Source of the DNA: Candidatus Treponema caballi
Lineage (GTDB): Bacteria; Spirochaetota; Spirochaetia; Treponematales; Treponemataceae
Length of the DNA stretch: 61,431 nucleotides
Reading direction: 5' to 3'
Assembly: GCA_018066285.1 (NCBI GenBank)
Contig: JAGHRS010000037.1
Location: forward strand, 1 to 61,431
A program made the translations under genes and the position numbers. The notes beneath the pieces were generated by a model. It did not search any database and was not told the origin of the DNA. It saw only the letters and a list, made by a program, of their open reading frames with translations. Each line of letters starts with the position of its first letter. Position 1 is the stretch's first letter. Below, in pieces: positions 38,886 through 47,402 of the stretch.

Positions 38886-40253
38886 TTAATTAGGTAAATT
38901 CATAGTCGATAAACTCTCTACAAATGTTTCGGTAAAATCAGAAAATGAAGTAAAAGAAGAGTGTTCAATTGAAGTATAAAAACCAAATCCAGCACCATAA
39001 CCAGCAGAAATCGACAAATCTCCGTTTTCTGAAACCCCTCCAGCAACAGAAATAGGAGATAGTAAAATACCTGTTGAACCCGTTAGAATATTTTTACCTG
39101 AAGAAGATGCTGTCCAATTAGCAAAAACACCGACACCAATACTTGCTCCAGCTGCAAATCCGGCACTTGTTACTATTCCAGAATTAGAAGGATTACCTGT
39201 GTCAAATTGTAATCCGACAGATGCATCTCCTCCAACTCCAAAAACTAAGTTCGCACTAACACCGATGGTAATAACTAATCCACTATTTTGAGGAGAACTT
39301 TGGCTTCCAAAAGATATCCCAGGGCCACTTCCGCTTCCATAAAAATCATATGGACAAGGAGTTGGAACTGGAAGATTCAATGAAGATCCGGCATAGATTA
39401 AATCAGGATTGGCTATTCCATTATGAGCAGCAATATCTTCTACGGAATAATTAGTCCCGTATTTATTATTATGATTTTGTGTAATCTGACTTAAAGTATC
39501 ACCAGATTTAATTGTATAGTTACCTGTATTATTATCACTTTCTGAGCACAATCCCCACAAATCCCTCAGATTCACCGGGTCGTTGTGCACGTACGCGTAC
39601 CAGTTTGAACCGTCTCTGATCGGGTCTACTGTGGTGAACCTTGCAAGCTGTGGTGCGTAATCGCGGAATCCGTAGTTTGAAAGGCCTGTTACGGCATCCC
39701 AGGTCTTGCATGTGTAGGCGTACATCAGGTCATCACCTGCAAGCGTTCCTGCTCTTTCGTACGGGTTACCGAATACATCGTAATCTGCATAGCCGATGAC
39801 GGAACCGTTGTTTCCTGTTGCAACCCTTACTGTTCCAAGTGTATCACTTGCAAAGTAATTTGTCTCTGTGTATGTCGCGTAGTTTGACTGCTTTGTGGTG
39901 TAATAGCCGCCGAAGAAGCCGCCCCATCCTGTCCAGTACGTTACGCTTGGAGAATACACAAGGTCTTCTTCATATGTTGCAACAGCCTCACCGTTTGCAT
40001 ACAGCGGATAGATGTTGTCTATATCGTAGTATTCAGGATCAGCTTCCTGGCCGTTATTACTGCCGTGTGCACCTGCACCGAAGCCCCACATACCGCCGAA
40101 GAAGAGGTCATTCCAGATGTTTCCTGAGTAGCCGTATCCGCCGTAGTAACCGCCATAACGGTTGAAGTTGCCGTGCGCACCTGCACCGAATCCATAATTG
40201 AAGCGGCCGTTACTGTCTGCCGTTCCCTGTCTTACAGCTATTCTTTTCTGCAT
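38886..40253 (-). CDS. Truncated Rhs core with LysM and glycine-rich tip (cassette A)
   Basis: 455 codons. Residues 8-225 are the end of an Rhs shell (RQGTADSNGRFNYGFGAGAH, TNYFASDTLGTVRVATGNNG, YGFRDYAPQLARFTTVDPIR, NWYAYVHNDPVNLRDLWGL). The tip begins CSESDN, then a LysM domain (about 240-290, YTIKSGDTLSQITQNH...NPDLIYAGSSLNLP) and a Gly/Ser-rich beta region to the end (GVSANLVFGVGGDASVGL). LysM would anchor to peptidoglycan, and the glycine-rich part may be pore-forming. The Rhs homology stops at RQGTADS; the preceding residues come from unrelated sequence next to an IS. Confidence 0.75.
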   Translation of the reverse strand: MQKRIAVRQGTADSNGRFNYGFGAGAHGNFNRYGGYYGGYGYSGNIWNDLFFGGMWGFGAGAHGSNNGQEADPEYYDIDNIYPLYANGEAVATYEEDLVYSPSVTYWTGWGGFFGGYYTTKQSNYATYTETNYFASDTLGTVRVATGNNGSVIGYADYDVFGNPYERAGTLAGDDLMYAYTCKTWDAVTGLSNYGFRDYAPQLARFTTVDPIRDGSNWYAYVHNDPVNLRDLWGLCSESDNNTGNYTIKSGDTLSQITQNHNNKYGTNYSVEDIAAHNGIANPDLIYAGSSLNLPVPTPCPYDFYGSGSGPGISFGSQSSPQNSGLVITIGVSANLVFGVGGDASVGLQFDTGNPSNSGIVTSAGFAAGASIGVGVFANWTASSSGKNILTGSTGILLSPISVAGGVSENGDLSISAGYGAGFGFYTSIEHSSFTSFSDFTETFVESLSTMNLPN

Positions 40254-40275
40254 ATCTAATTAATTGACATTACTA

Positions 40276-41162
40276 GTCTCACCCCAAAAATTGACCAAAA
40301 TTAAGGCGAGTTTTTCATATACTCAAGTTTACTTTTGAACTGACTTGGTGTCAATTTTTTTAATCCTTTCTGTGGCCGATTTTCATTGTAATCACATCTC
40401 CAGAAATTAATTATTTTTTTTGCCTCTGACAGAGACGTAAAATAATTTTCATTCAAACATTCATCGCGAAAAACTCGATTAAATGATTCAATAAAACAGT
40501 TATCTGTCGGTTTCCCGGGTCTTGAAAAAACTTGTTTTACTGCATGAGCTTTACACCAGTTTTGAACTGTTGAACTTCTAAATTCAGGTCCATTATCTGT
40601 CTGTAAAAATACAAAAGGTTTTTCAATCCATATATCATTCAGAACTTCTGCAACACTTTCTCTCAGCATTGAATATGCTGGAATTATCCTAGGAGCAATT
40701 TTTGAAACTGGATCAATGACTGTCAGTTTTTTTACGGCCGCTTATTTGCAATACTGTCGATTACGAAATCAATTGCAAGCCACTTTCCAGCTGCCTCAGT
40801 AAGAATATGTTCTTCGCGTTTTTTGACAGAATACTTTTTTCGACCTGTTTTACGGTTTATTCCAAGAATTCTGCATGCTTTTCTTACACTCAGCCCGAAT
40901 CTTTCAAGAACAAAATCAGCAATGGTCTTAATTAATCCGGGCTTGAGAAGTTTTTTTTACATCACTCATCACCATTTTTTCAAGTGAAAGTTCTGCAACG
41001 CCATACTCCCGGCTGATTTCAGAAACACTTTTCCTTCCCAGTGCTCCTAAATCATTTTCACAATCTGTTCTTCTGTAAATCGTTTCTTCATTTTTCTACC
41101 TTCCTTTAGTTTAACGGTAGAAAAATTTTCCTTTCAAGCGGTACAATTATTGGGGAGAGACC
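40276..41162 (-). mobile_element. Decayed IS3-family insertion sequence
   Basis: Imperfect terminal inverted repeats of about 21 bases bound the element: the left end starts GTCTCACCCCAAAAATTG and the right end, read inward, GGTCTCTCCCCAATAATTG. Between them is a transposase gene with stops, frameshifts and a deletion. No clear target duplication is visible. It separates the truncated Rhs gene from rnc. Confidence 0.8.
40301..41091 (-). pseudogene. IS3-family transposase, broken
   Basis: The start MKKRFTEEQIVKMI (orfA-like, ATG at 41091) is followed by an in-frame TAG; SEISREYGVAE lies beyond it. The middle (RKACRILGINRKTGRKKYS, KWLAIDFVIDS) is orfB in other frames. The last 122 codons (40301-40669) keep the DDE-type core: TDNGPEF, then ESFNRVFRDECLNENYF with the catalytic Asp and Glu. 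Several frame breaks and a missing orfA-orfB join make it inactive. Confidence 0.85.
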
Positions 41163-41260
41163 ATGCGCACAGCGCATACCGAGCGGCGGTCAGTCCGCGA
41201 GCCGCGCAAAGCCGGAAAGCTCTTCCAGGTGCGTCCATAATAAGTATGTTGATTATTGAT
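41163..41260. other. GC-rich spacer between IS and rnc
   Basis: 98 bases without a gene. ATGCGC-ACA-GCGCAT (41163-41177) and a GCGGC-rich interrupted palindrome (near 41181-41206) stand out against the AT-rich island. They may be the rnc terminator or a short repeat element; no T-run follows. Confidence 0.5.
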
Positions 41261-42028
41261 TTACTTACTCAGTTCTTCAAACGCGTGCTTTGCTGCTTTC
41301 TGCTCTGCTTCGCGCTTGTTCTTGCCTGTTTCCGGGCCGAATGTGCGTCCGTTTACAACAACGCTTACCCAGAAGATTCTGTCGTGATCAGGTCCGGTTA
41401 TCTTTACCAGTTCGTATTTAGGCGTTTCCTTGAACTGCTTCTGGTCCCATTCCTGCAGGATTGTCTTGTAGTCTTTCGTGTAGCGGTCTTCCCAGACCTT
41501 TTCAATTTCAGGCACCAGAAGCTCAAGAACGAGCTTTTCCGCAGCCTCAAAGCCTGAATCAAGATAATATGCGCCGAACACCGCTTCCACGGCATCAGCC
41601 AGGATTGCTTTCTTTGAGCGTCCGCCAGAGTGCTCCTCACCCTTTCCAAGACACAGGCACTTATCAATGCCGATTCTGACGGCAATGGCACTGAGCGTCA
41701 TTTCTGAGACGACAACGCTTTTAATTTTGGCAAGATCACCTTCCGGATGGTTCTGCATTGTCTGATAGAGAAAAGTCGCGGTCACCATGCCGAGCACACT
41801 GTCGCCAAGGAACTCAAGGCGCTCGTTGTTCTGTGCTCCGGGGCCTGCTTCATTCACGTACGACCGGTGGTGGAACGCCTGATCAAGCAGATTCATATTG
41901 GTGAAGTGAATGCCAAGTCCTTCCTGAAAGCGCGCAAGTTTTTCCATGCGTTCAGATGACAGAAGCTGTCTTCCAAGAGAATTATTACAGGGATGTTTCT
42001 TTTCTGGTCTTTTCGCCATAAGTGCCAT
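41261..42028 (-). CDS. rnc: Ribonuclease III
   Basis: About 255 aa. It cleaves double-stranded RNA in rRNA and mRNA processing. The signature NNERLEFLGDSVLG carries the catalytic Glu/Asp, ADAVEAVFGAYYLDSG carries the second pair, and a double-stranded RNA-binding domain ends the protein (KTILQEWDQKQFKETPKYEL...KREAEQKAAKHAFEEL). The start is uncertain: ATG 42028 and 42019 both lack a ribosome site, and the frame runs on through a terminator hairpin to 42052. Downstream of acpP, as in many bacteria. Confidence 0.93.
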   Translation of the reverse strand: MALMAKRPEKKHPCNNSLGRQLLSSERMEKLARFQEGLGIHFTNMNLLDQAFHHRSYVNEAGPGAQNNERLEFLGDSVLGMVTATFLYQTMQNHPEGDLAKIKSVVVSEMTLSAIAVRIGIDKCLCLGKGEEHSGGRSKKAILADAVEAVFGAYYLDSGFEAAEKLVLELLVPEIEKVWEDRYTKDYKTILQEWDQKQFKETPKYELVKITGPDHDRIFWVSVVVNGRTFGPETGKNKREAEQKAAKHAFEELSK

Positions 42029-42030
42029 AA

Positions 42031-42067
42031 AAAACAAAAGGCTTTTAACCAATCGATTAAAAGCCTT
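42031..42067 (-). terminator. Terminator between acpP and rnc
   Basis: AAGGCTTTTA (42038-42047) pairs with TAAAAGCCTT (42058-42067). On the minus strand the stem is followed by TTTGTTTTTT, which ends next to the rnc start codon. rnc would need read-through. Confidence 0.75.
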
Positions 42068-42090
42068 CAGTAAGTCAAATCTTCAGAGAA

Positions 42091-42327
42091 TTACTTCTGC
42101 TGTGATTTGATGAAATCGTATGCATCACGAACTGTCTCAAATTCGTTAGCTTTTTCATCAGGAACGCTTACGCCAAGTTCTTCTTCAATAGCGTATACCA
42201 GCTCATAAGTATCAAGGCTGTCTGCGCCCAAATCCTGACGGAAAGATGCGTCAAGAGTAATCTTTGACTCATCAACTTCAAGCTTGTCTGCAATCAGCTT
42301 CTGAATCTTGTCAAACAATTCGTCCAT
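42091..42327 (-). CDS. acpP: Acyl carrier protein
   Basis: 78 aa from ATG 42327 with AGGAGATTAAAA. The acidic four-helix carrier of fatty-acid synthesis; the serine that receives phosphopantetheine is in GADSLDTYELV. Lies 13 bases after rpmF in the rpmF-acpP operon. Confidence 0.97.
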   Translation of the reverse strand: MDELFDKIQKLIADKLEVDESKITLDASFRQDLGADSLDTYELVYAIEEELGVSVPDEKANEFETVRDAYDFIKSQQK

Positions 42328-42340
42328 TTTTAATCTCCTG

Positions 42341-42529
42341 TTAGCTGTTGCTTTCAGGTGTAATAATCTGTCTTCCGCGGTAGAAACCACACTTCGGACA
42401 TACACGGTGCAACATGGTAAGATTTCCGCAATTACTGCATTCAACGAGTGTTGGAGCCTTCAACTTCATGTTGATTGCCTGTCTTCTCCTTGTACGAGCC
42501 TTTGCTGTTTTCGCTCTTGGAACTGCCAT
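42341..42529 (-). CDS. rpmF: Ribosomal protein L32
   Basis: 62 aa. Basic N-terminus AVPRAKTAKARTRRR and the zinc-binding CSNC...CPKC pattern are typical of the zinc form of L32. Start of the operon with acpP, behind a strong promoter. Confidence 0.97.
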   Translation of the reverse strand: MAVPRAKTAKARTRRRQAINMKLKAPTLVECSNCGNLTMLHRVCPKCGFYRGRQIITPESNS

Positions 42530-42603
42530 ATATTAACCTCGCTCAATAATTTAATTATTTTAACCACATCAACATATCACAGATGCCTTGAGAGTGTCAA
42601 TTA

Positions 42604-42631
42604 AGTATAACATTTCAAAACGATTTGTCAA
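42604..42631 (-). promoter_or_regulatory. Promoter of rpmF-acpP
   Basis: Minus strand TTGACA (42626-42631), 16 bases, TATACT (42604-42609). It directly follows a weak coaD terminator (ATGACA/TGTCAT stem plus eight T near 42633-42663). Confidence 0.8.
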
Positions 42632-42680
42632 TAAAAAAAATGACATTTTCTATGATTTTGTCATAATGGTATGTTTAATA

Positions 42681-43157
42681 TCAGGAAAACTTCCTTTTCA
42701 ACGCCTCTTCTACCAGCGGTGGAACCATTCTGGAAACATCTCCGTGGAAGGATGCAAGTTCCTTTATGGCACTGGATCTGAGGACAAAAAACTCCGGATC
42801 TGTCGGCATGAAGAATGTTTCCATCTCAGGAGCAAGTCCCTTGTTTAAAAGGGAAACATCAAACTCGTATGAGAAATCGGCTTCATTCCTTACACCGCGC
42901 AGAAAGACGTTTGCATTATGTTCACGTGCAAAATCTACAATAAGTCTGTCACATGTGTACACTTCAACATTGCCGAACGGACATACCAGATCCTGCATCA
43001 TTGAAAGCCGCTCTTCCTCGGAAAAGAGATATTTCTTTGACCTGTTAACCGCAATCACAACGAGTATCTTGTCAAAAAGACTGCTTGCACGTTCTATTAT
43101 GTTGAGGTGTCCGTATGTCGGCGGATCAAATGATCCAGCGAATATTGCTTTCTGCAT
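42681..43157 (-). CDS. coaD: Phosphopantetheine adenylyltransferase
   Basis: 159 aa from ATG 43157. Penultimate step of CoA synthesis: 4'-phosphopantetheine plus ATP to dephospho-CoA. [19 protein letters not shown] holds the nucleotidyltransferase (T/H)xGH motif; [15 protein letters not shown] and the [10 protein letters not shown] motif are also present. Frame open to 43193, but the usual family start is [12 protein letters not shown]. Confidence 0.96.
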   Translation of the reverse strand: MQKAIFAGSFDPPTYGHLNIIERASSLFDKILVVIAVNRSKKYLFSEEERLSMMQDLVCPFGNVEVYTCDRLIVDFAREHNANVFLRGVRNEADFSYEFDVSLLNKGLAPEMETFFMPTDPEFFVLRSSAIKELASFHGDVSRMVPPLVEEALKRKFS

Positions 43158-43235
43158 GATAAAAAAGTACCCCATTATTGATAATTCGGTCAAGATATTT
43201 GACGCCGCGTTATAATGATGCTATGGTATTTCTTG

Positions 43236-43925
43236 ATGGCAAAGCATTTTCTTGTCCTTATTCTCATCAGTTTCCTCATTTTTTCCTGCGCAACGGATGA
43301 TGCATCCTTCTCAGAATCAACCGTAACGGTTATTCCTGAAATAACGGGCACAGAATCTCATGAAGAATCAGAACCTGTGGAAGAAACCGGGGTGGTTGCC
43401 GAAGAAGTAATTTCAGAAGAACCGGAAATAATCACAGTCCCTGATCCGGAACCTGAGTCCGAGCCAGAACCAGTGCCAGCTCAGAACTACAGTGAAGAAT
43501 ACCTTCGTTCCATCGGAAATCTCGCACAGAACGATGCCGTCTATATTTCTCCTGAAGTTTTTGAAGAAGACAAGAATGAGATTTTCCAAGTCATCAATGC
43601 ACTTGATCAGATAATGAAGAAAAAAGATTTTAACGGCTGGATATCCTATCTGACGCCCGAATCATACGAATACTGGTCAAACAGGCATAATCTTCTCGAA
43701 CTTTCCCGTCATCTTTTTTCATCTGACGATTTTCACATCAATAATATCCGTGAATACTTCGAAATGTTTTTTATTCCCGCCCGCAAGGGACGTCTTGTCG
43801 ATGAGATCAGATACGTAACCCCTACTTACGTAAAAGTTGTACAATATAAAAACAAAACAGACATAATATATTATTTCTTTGAAAAGCAGAATGATACATG
43901 GCTGCTTAAACTGGATACGCTATAA
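43236..43925 (+). CDS. Lipoprotein, unknown function
   Basis: About 229 aa. Lipoprotein signal AKHFLVLILISFLIFSC, then a Glu/Pro/Val-rich linker to about residue 85, then a folded domain (IFQVINALDQIMKKKDFNGW, TYVKVVQYKNKTDIIYYFFE) resembling the NTF2-like exported domains seen at 10.8 kb. Frame open from 43215, but that ATG lies inside a TATAAT (43211-43216), so 43236 is preferred. Function unknown. Confidence 0.75.
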   Translation: MAKHFLVLILISFLIFSCATDDASFSESTVTVIPEITGTESHEESEPVEETGVVAEEVISEEPEIITVPDPEPESEPEPVPAQNYSEEYLRSIGNLAQNDAVYISPEVFEEDKNEIFQVINALDQIMKKKDFNGWISYLTPESYEYWSNRHNLLELSRHLFSSDDFHINNIREYFEMFFIPARKGRLVDEIRYVTPTYVKVVQYKNKTDIIYYFFEKQNDTWLLKLDTL

Positions 43926-44014
43926 ACGCGCTAAATAATTGATTTTTTAGAGTATTTGAGCTATAGTAGATTTGAATTGCCTTTTTCTAATTGGCAAGTA
44001 TTTGGAGGATTTTT

Positions 44015-44713
44015 ATGATTTTCAGGAAGTTTATCAGTATTTTAGCTGTTCTGATGATTATTTCAGGTGCACTTCTTTTTGCTGACGACAGGACTGAAAC
44101 GACTGCTGAAGAAGATTACCTGAGCACATACAACAATATTGTAATCAAGAATTATGCTTGTAAAGATGACTATGACAGCAAGCTTTTTGCACTTCAGAAG
44201 ATTGAGGAAGTTCTTGATGGAAATTCAAGTGGCAAACGCGATCTTACAGAAGTAAAAGAAGTCCTTACCGAACTTGCAGGAGAAGGCATTCTTGTCCAGG
44301 CCCGCACAAGCGGTCATCTCGACAACAACTTCCCTGACGTCCGCGCCAAGGCATGCGAGCTTCTCGGAAGAATCGGTTCTCCTGAATCTGCAGAAATTCT
44401 TGAAAAAGTAGTTCTTGCAGATGTTGAACCTCGTGTCGTTTCTGCTGCTGTGAAGGCAATGAGTAACCTTGAAGGTGCTCAGTACGATTCAATCGTTGAG
44501 ACAATTGCCTGGGCTGAAAAGAAATATTCTCTGCTCAATCCTACAAGCAGCCTTGCTTATGAGATTCTTGCAGCTTATGAAAAGATTCTCCCGAATCTTG
44601 ACAACAAGTCAGTTCTTATTGAAAGTACCGTTTCAATTGCAACTAACTATTATTATGTAACTCCAGTACGCGAAAAAGCACGCGAACTGCTTACCATTTA
44701 CGCAGGAAACTGA
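44015..44713 (+). CDS. Exported HEAT-repeat protein
   Basis: 232 aa from ATG 44015 after GGAGG. Signal peptide RKFISILAVLMIISGALLF. Residues 60-230 are HEAT-like helical repeats (DVRAKACELLGRIGSPESAE, EPRVVSAAVKAMSNLEG). A scaffold-type periplasmic protein, partner unknown. Ends at a strong terminator facing tRNA-Arg. Confidence 0.82.
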   Translation: MIFRKFISILAVLMIISGALLFADDRTETTAEEDYLSTYNNIVIKNYACKDDYDSKLFALQKIEEVLDGNSSGKRDLTEVKEVLTELAGEGILVQARTSGHLDNNFPDVRAKACELLGRIGSPESAEILEKVVLADVEPRVVSAAVKAMSNLEGAQYDSIVETIAWAEKKYSLLNPTSSLAYEILAAYEKILPNLDNKSVLIESTVSIATNYYYVTPVREKARELLTIYAGN

Positions 44714-44746
44714 TATACTATATATCAGCCATAACTGGAAGAAGAC

Positions 44747-44780
44747 AAAAAAAAGGATGGCACATGCCATCCTTTTTTTT
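44747..44780. terminator. Terminator shared by the HEAT gene and tRNA-Arg
   Basis: A-run, GGATGGCA-CA-TGCCATCC, T-run of eight; symmetrical, so active for the plus-strand gene and the minus-strand tRNA. Confidence 0.88.
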
Positions 44781-44854
44781 CGAGAGATACAGGATTCGAA
44801 CCTGCCACCTTCGCCTCCGGAGGGCGACGCTCTATCCAAATGAGCTAATCTCTC
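44781..44854 (-). tRNA. tRNA-Arg (CCG)
   Basis: Minus strand acceptor GAGAGAT / ATCTCTC, D arm GCTCATTTGGATAGAGC, anticodon stem TCGCC/GGCGA with loop CTCCGGA (anticodon CCG), T arm GCAGGTTCGAATCCTGT, discriminator G, no CCA. Confidence 0.95.
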
Positions 44855-44878
44855 ACTTCGAGATGTAGACTAATAAGA

Positions 44879-44900
44879 ATTCCTTGTTTTGTCAAGGAAT
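44879..44900 (+). other. Hairpin directly before the maf ribosome site
   Basis: ATTCCTTG (44879-44886), loop TTTTGT, CAAGGAAT (44893-44900), then GGGAG and the ATG at 44912. It could modulate initiation. Confidence 0.45.
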
Positions 44901-44911
44901 GGGAGATATAC

Positions 44912-45502
44912 ATGGAACCTATAATATTAGCATCATCTTCTCCACGCCGTCAGGATATACTGAGGAAACTCAACGTTCCCTTTCGTGTAGTCGTTCCTTC
45001 TTTCAAAGAAGTTCTTCCTCCGGATATTTCCGTTGAAGACGCTTCTGAATATTTTGCATCAAAAAAAGTCGAATCAGTTGTAAAACAATGTTCCGCAAAC
45101 CAGACAGTTCCATGGGTTCTGGGAGCAGATACTTCTGTCATTTATGAGGGTAAGCTTTTTGGAAAGCCTTCCGGCCGTGATGAAGCGGAACAGTTCCTGC
45201 GCACTTTTTCAGGAAAAACACATCAGGTCATAACAGCAATAGCCGTCTTTAACGGTGAGCTTAATTATTTTGATACCCGTGTAAGCAGGAACGATGTCAC
45301 TTTCAAGGAACTTACTGACGAAGAAATTGAATGGTACCTCAATACGGGCGAATGGCACGGCGTTGCCGGCGGTTACCGCATTCAGGAAAACGCAGAGATG
45401 TTCATCACCGAAATAAAAGGTTCCGTCAGTTCCATTACTGGCTTGCCTATCTTTGAGTTTTATGACATAATGCACGAGCAAGGCTATTCCCTTCTGGAAT
45501 AG
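44912..45502 (+). CDS. maf: Maf-family nucleoside triphosphate pyrophosphatase
   Basis: 196 aa. House-cleaning enzyme hydrolysing dTTP/UTP or modified NTPs. LASSSPRRQDILRKL is the Maf N-terminal signature, GADTSVIYEGKLFGKP and GVAGGYRIQENAEMFI the other conserved blocks. It has the Asp-Thr (ADT) of the family active site. Confidence 0.93.
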   Translation: MEPIILASSSPRRQDILRKLNVPFRVVVPSFKEVLPPDISVEDASEYFASKKVESVVKQCSANQTVPWVLGADTSVIYEGKLFGKPSGRDEAEQFLRTFSGKTHQVITAIAVFNGELNYFDTRVSRNDVTFKELTDEEIEWYLNTGEWHGVAGGYRIQENAEMFITEIKGSVSSITGLPIFEFYDIMHEQGYSLLE

Positions 45503-45550
45503 TTTTACCGTTGTTGCAGTTCCGCCGTTCGCGGTAAGTGCAATAATGTA

Positions 45551-45576
45551 TATCCTCCGTATGCCGGAGTTTTTTA
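45551..45576 (+). terminator. Hairpin with T-run after maf
   Basis: CTCCG-TATGC-CGGAG followed by TTTTTT, in the 163-base interval before rpsB. Confidence 0.7.
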
Positions 45577-45627
45577 AGATTGCTTAAAGTAATCAGAAAA
45601 ATAATGGCTATCGTGAAAAAGAGTCAG

Positions 45628-45660
45628 GTGTAACCCACAGAGGTTACGATGAAGGAGTTT
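45628..45660 (+). promoter_or_regulatory. Possible autoregulatory leader hairpin of rpsB
   Basis: GTAACC-CACAGA-GGTTAC sits a few bases before the AAGGAG ribosome site of rpsB. S2 represses its own operon in other bacteria; whether this element is the S2 target is not known. Confidence 0.4.
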
Positions 45661-45665
45661 CTCTT

Positions 45666-46535
45666 ATGGCAGTAGTAACCATGAAGAGTCTGCTTGAGTC
45701 AGGTGTACACTTTGGTCACCAGGTCAAGCGCTGGGATCCGCGCATGAAGAAGTATATCTTCGCTGAAAGAAACGGAATCCACATTATCGATCTGCAGAAG
45801 ACAATTCTTGCAATCAAAGATGCTTATGATGCAGTACGCAAGGTAACAGCATCAGGCAAATCAGTTCTGTTCGTCGGAACAAAGAAGCAGGCACAGCAGG
45901 CTATCGCAAAGGAAGCTGAGCGCTGTGGCATGTACTATGTAAACAACCGCTGGCTTGGTGGTATGCTTACAAACTTCTCAACAATCAAGAAGTCACTTCT
46001 CCGCCTCAAGAAAATTGAGAAGATGGAAGTAGACGGCACATTCGAAAGCCTCACAAAGAAAGAAATCTCAAATCTCCAGAAAGAAAAGGCAAAGCTCGAG
46101 AAGAACCTTGGCGGTATCAAGGAAATGAAAGAGCTTCCTGGAATCATTTTCATCATTGATACACACAAAGAAGCAATCGCTGTAGCAGAAGCACGCCGCA
46201 TGGGTATCCCGATTGTTGCTGTTGTTGATACAAACTGCAACCCAGAAGGAATTGACTACCCAATCCCAGGTAATGATGATGCTATCCGCGCAATTACACT
46301 GTTCACACAGATCATTGCTAACGCAGTAATTGAAGCTGATAACGAAACAGGCCTCAAGATCATTGAGAACCTGCAGGATGACGAAGAAGAAATGCTCGAC
46401 GGTTCTGCAGCAGGAAAGTCAGACGAAGAAGAAATCGTAGACTATAGCAACTACACACCAACAGAGCCAAAGGAAACTGAGGAAGCTGCCGGTGATGACG
46501 AAGAACTTGTCGATGAAGACAAGCTCTACAAATAA
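45666..46535 (+). CDS. rpsB: Ribosomal protein S2
   Basis: 289 aa. [20 protein letters not shown], the S2 signature, and [12 protein letters not shown] are intact. An acidic tail of about 50 residues ([20 protein letters not shown]...) extends beyond the usual length. First gene of the rpsB-tsf-frr-uppS-cdsA-dxr-rseP run. AAGGAG ribosome site. Confidence 0.97.
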   Translation: MAVVTMKSLLESGVHFGHQVKRWDPRMKKYIFAERNGIHIIDLQKTILAIKDAYDAVRKVTASGKSVLFVGTKKQAQQAIAKEAERCGMYYVNNRWLGGMLTNFSTIKKSLLRLKKIEKMEVDGTFESLTKKEISNLQKEKAKLEKNLGGIKEMKELPGIIFIIDTHKEAIAVAEARRMGIPIVAVVDTNCNPEGIDYPIPGNDDAIRAITLFTQIIANAVIEADNETGLKIIENLQDDEEEMLDGSAAGKSDEEEIVDYSNYTPTEPKETEEAAGDDEELVDEDKLYK

Positions 46536-46548
46536 TCGGGAGTGAATC

Positions 46549-47394
46549 ATGGATATTAAAGCATCTGATGTTAAAGCACTCCGCGAGGCAACTGGCGCTG
46601 GAATGATGGAATGTAAGAAGGCTCTTGTTGAATGCAACGGCGATGCTTCTGCAGCAACAAAGCTCCTGAAGGAAAAGGGTCTTGCAGCTGTTGAAAAGCG
46701 CGCAGGCCGTGCAACTTCTGAAGGCCGCGTCATCATCAAGGTTGAGGGCAACAAGGCCGTCATCGTTGAGCTGACATGTGAGACAGACTTCGTAGCAAAA
46801 AACACAGACTTCATCGCAGTCGGTGACAAGATTGCTGCAGAGGTTCTCGCAAAGGGTTACACAGAAGTTAACGAAAACCTTTCAAACATGCTCCTGGACC
46901 TTGCAACAAAGATCCGCGAGAACATGAGCGTACGCCGCCTCGAAGTCATCGACATCCCGGCTGACTGCGTCATGGCAAAATACATCCACAGCGACAACAA
47001 GACTGGTGTTATCGTTCTCTTCAAGGCTGATCCAGCTGCAAACGACAACGAAACACTCAAGACATTCGCTTATGACTGCTGTCTGCACATTGCTGCATTC
47101 ACACCAGCTTACATCAACAAGGCTGATGTTCCACAGACATACATTGACGAACAGTCTGAGATCTTCAAGGCTCAGATGGATCAGGACGAAAAGATGGCTG
47201 CAAAGCCGGACAACGTCAAGGCTGGCATCCTTCAGGGTAAGATTAACAAGCACCTGGCTGAAATCTGTTTCATGGACCAGATGTTCGTTAAGGACGACAA
47301 GTTCACTGTTGCAAAGAAGATTGATGCAGTTGGCAAGGAAATCGGCTCTAAGCTGACACTTGCTAAAGTTGTTACATACGTTCTTGGACAGTAA
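46549..47394 (+). CDS. tsf: Elongation factor Ts
   Basis: 281 aa. Nucleotide exchange factor for EF-Tu. LREATGAGMMECKKAL (N-terminal UBA-like domain) and the TDFVAKN signature are present. Thirteen bases after rpsB. Confidence 0.97.
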   Translation: MDIKASDVKALREATGAGMMECKKALVECNGDASAATKLLKEKGLAAVEKRAGRATSEGRVIIKVEGNKAVIVELTCETDFVAKNTDFIAVGDKIAAEVLAKGYTEVNENLSNMLLDLATKIRENMSVRRLEVIDIPADCVMAKYIHSDNKTGVIVLFKADPAANDNETLKTFAYDCCLHIAAFTPAYINKADVPQTYIDEQSEIFKAQMDQDEKMAAKPDNVKAGILQGKINKHLAEICFMDQMFVKDDKFTVAKKIDAVGKEIGSKLTLAKVVTYVLGQ

Positions 47395-47402
47395 TTGAAA
47401 GA

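Noticed and set aside
26079-39602. Contact-dependent inhibition (CdiA) instead of Rhs
   Set aside because: The junction is the Rhs-type YAYVHNDP...D-WGL, not VENN or a similar CdiA marker, and no CdiB-like gene is present.
40276-41162. Active IS copy
   Set aside because: orfA has an early stop and parts of orfB are missing or out of frame.
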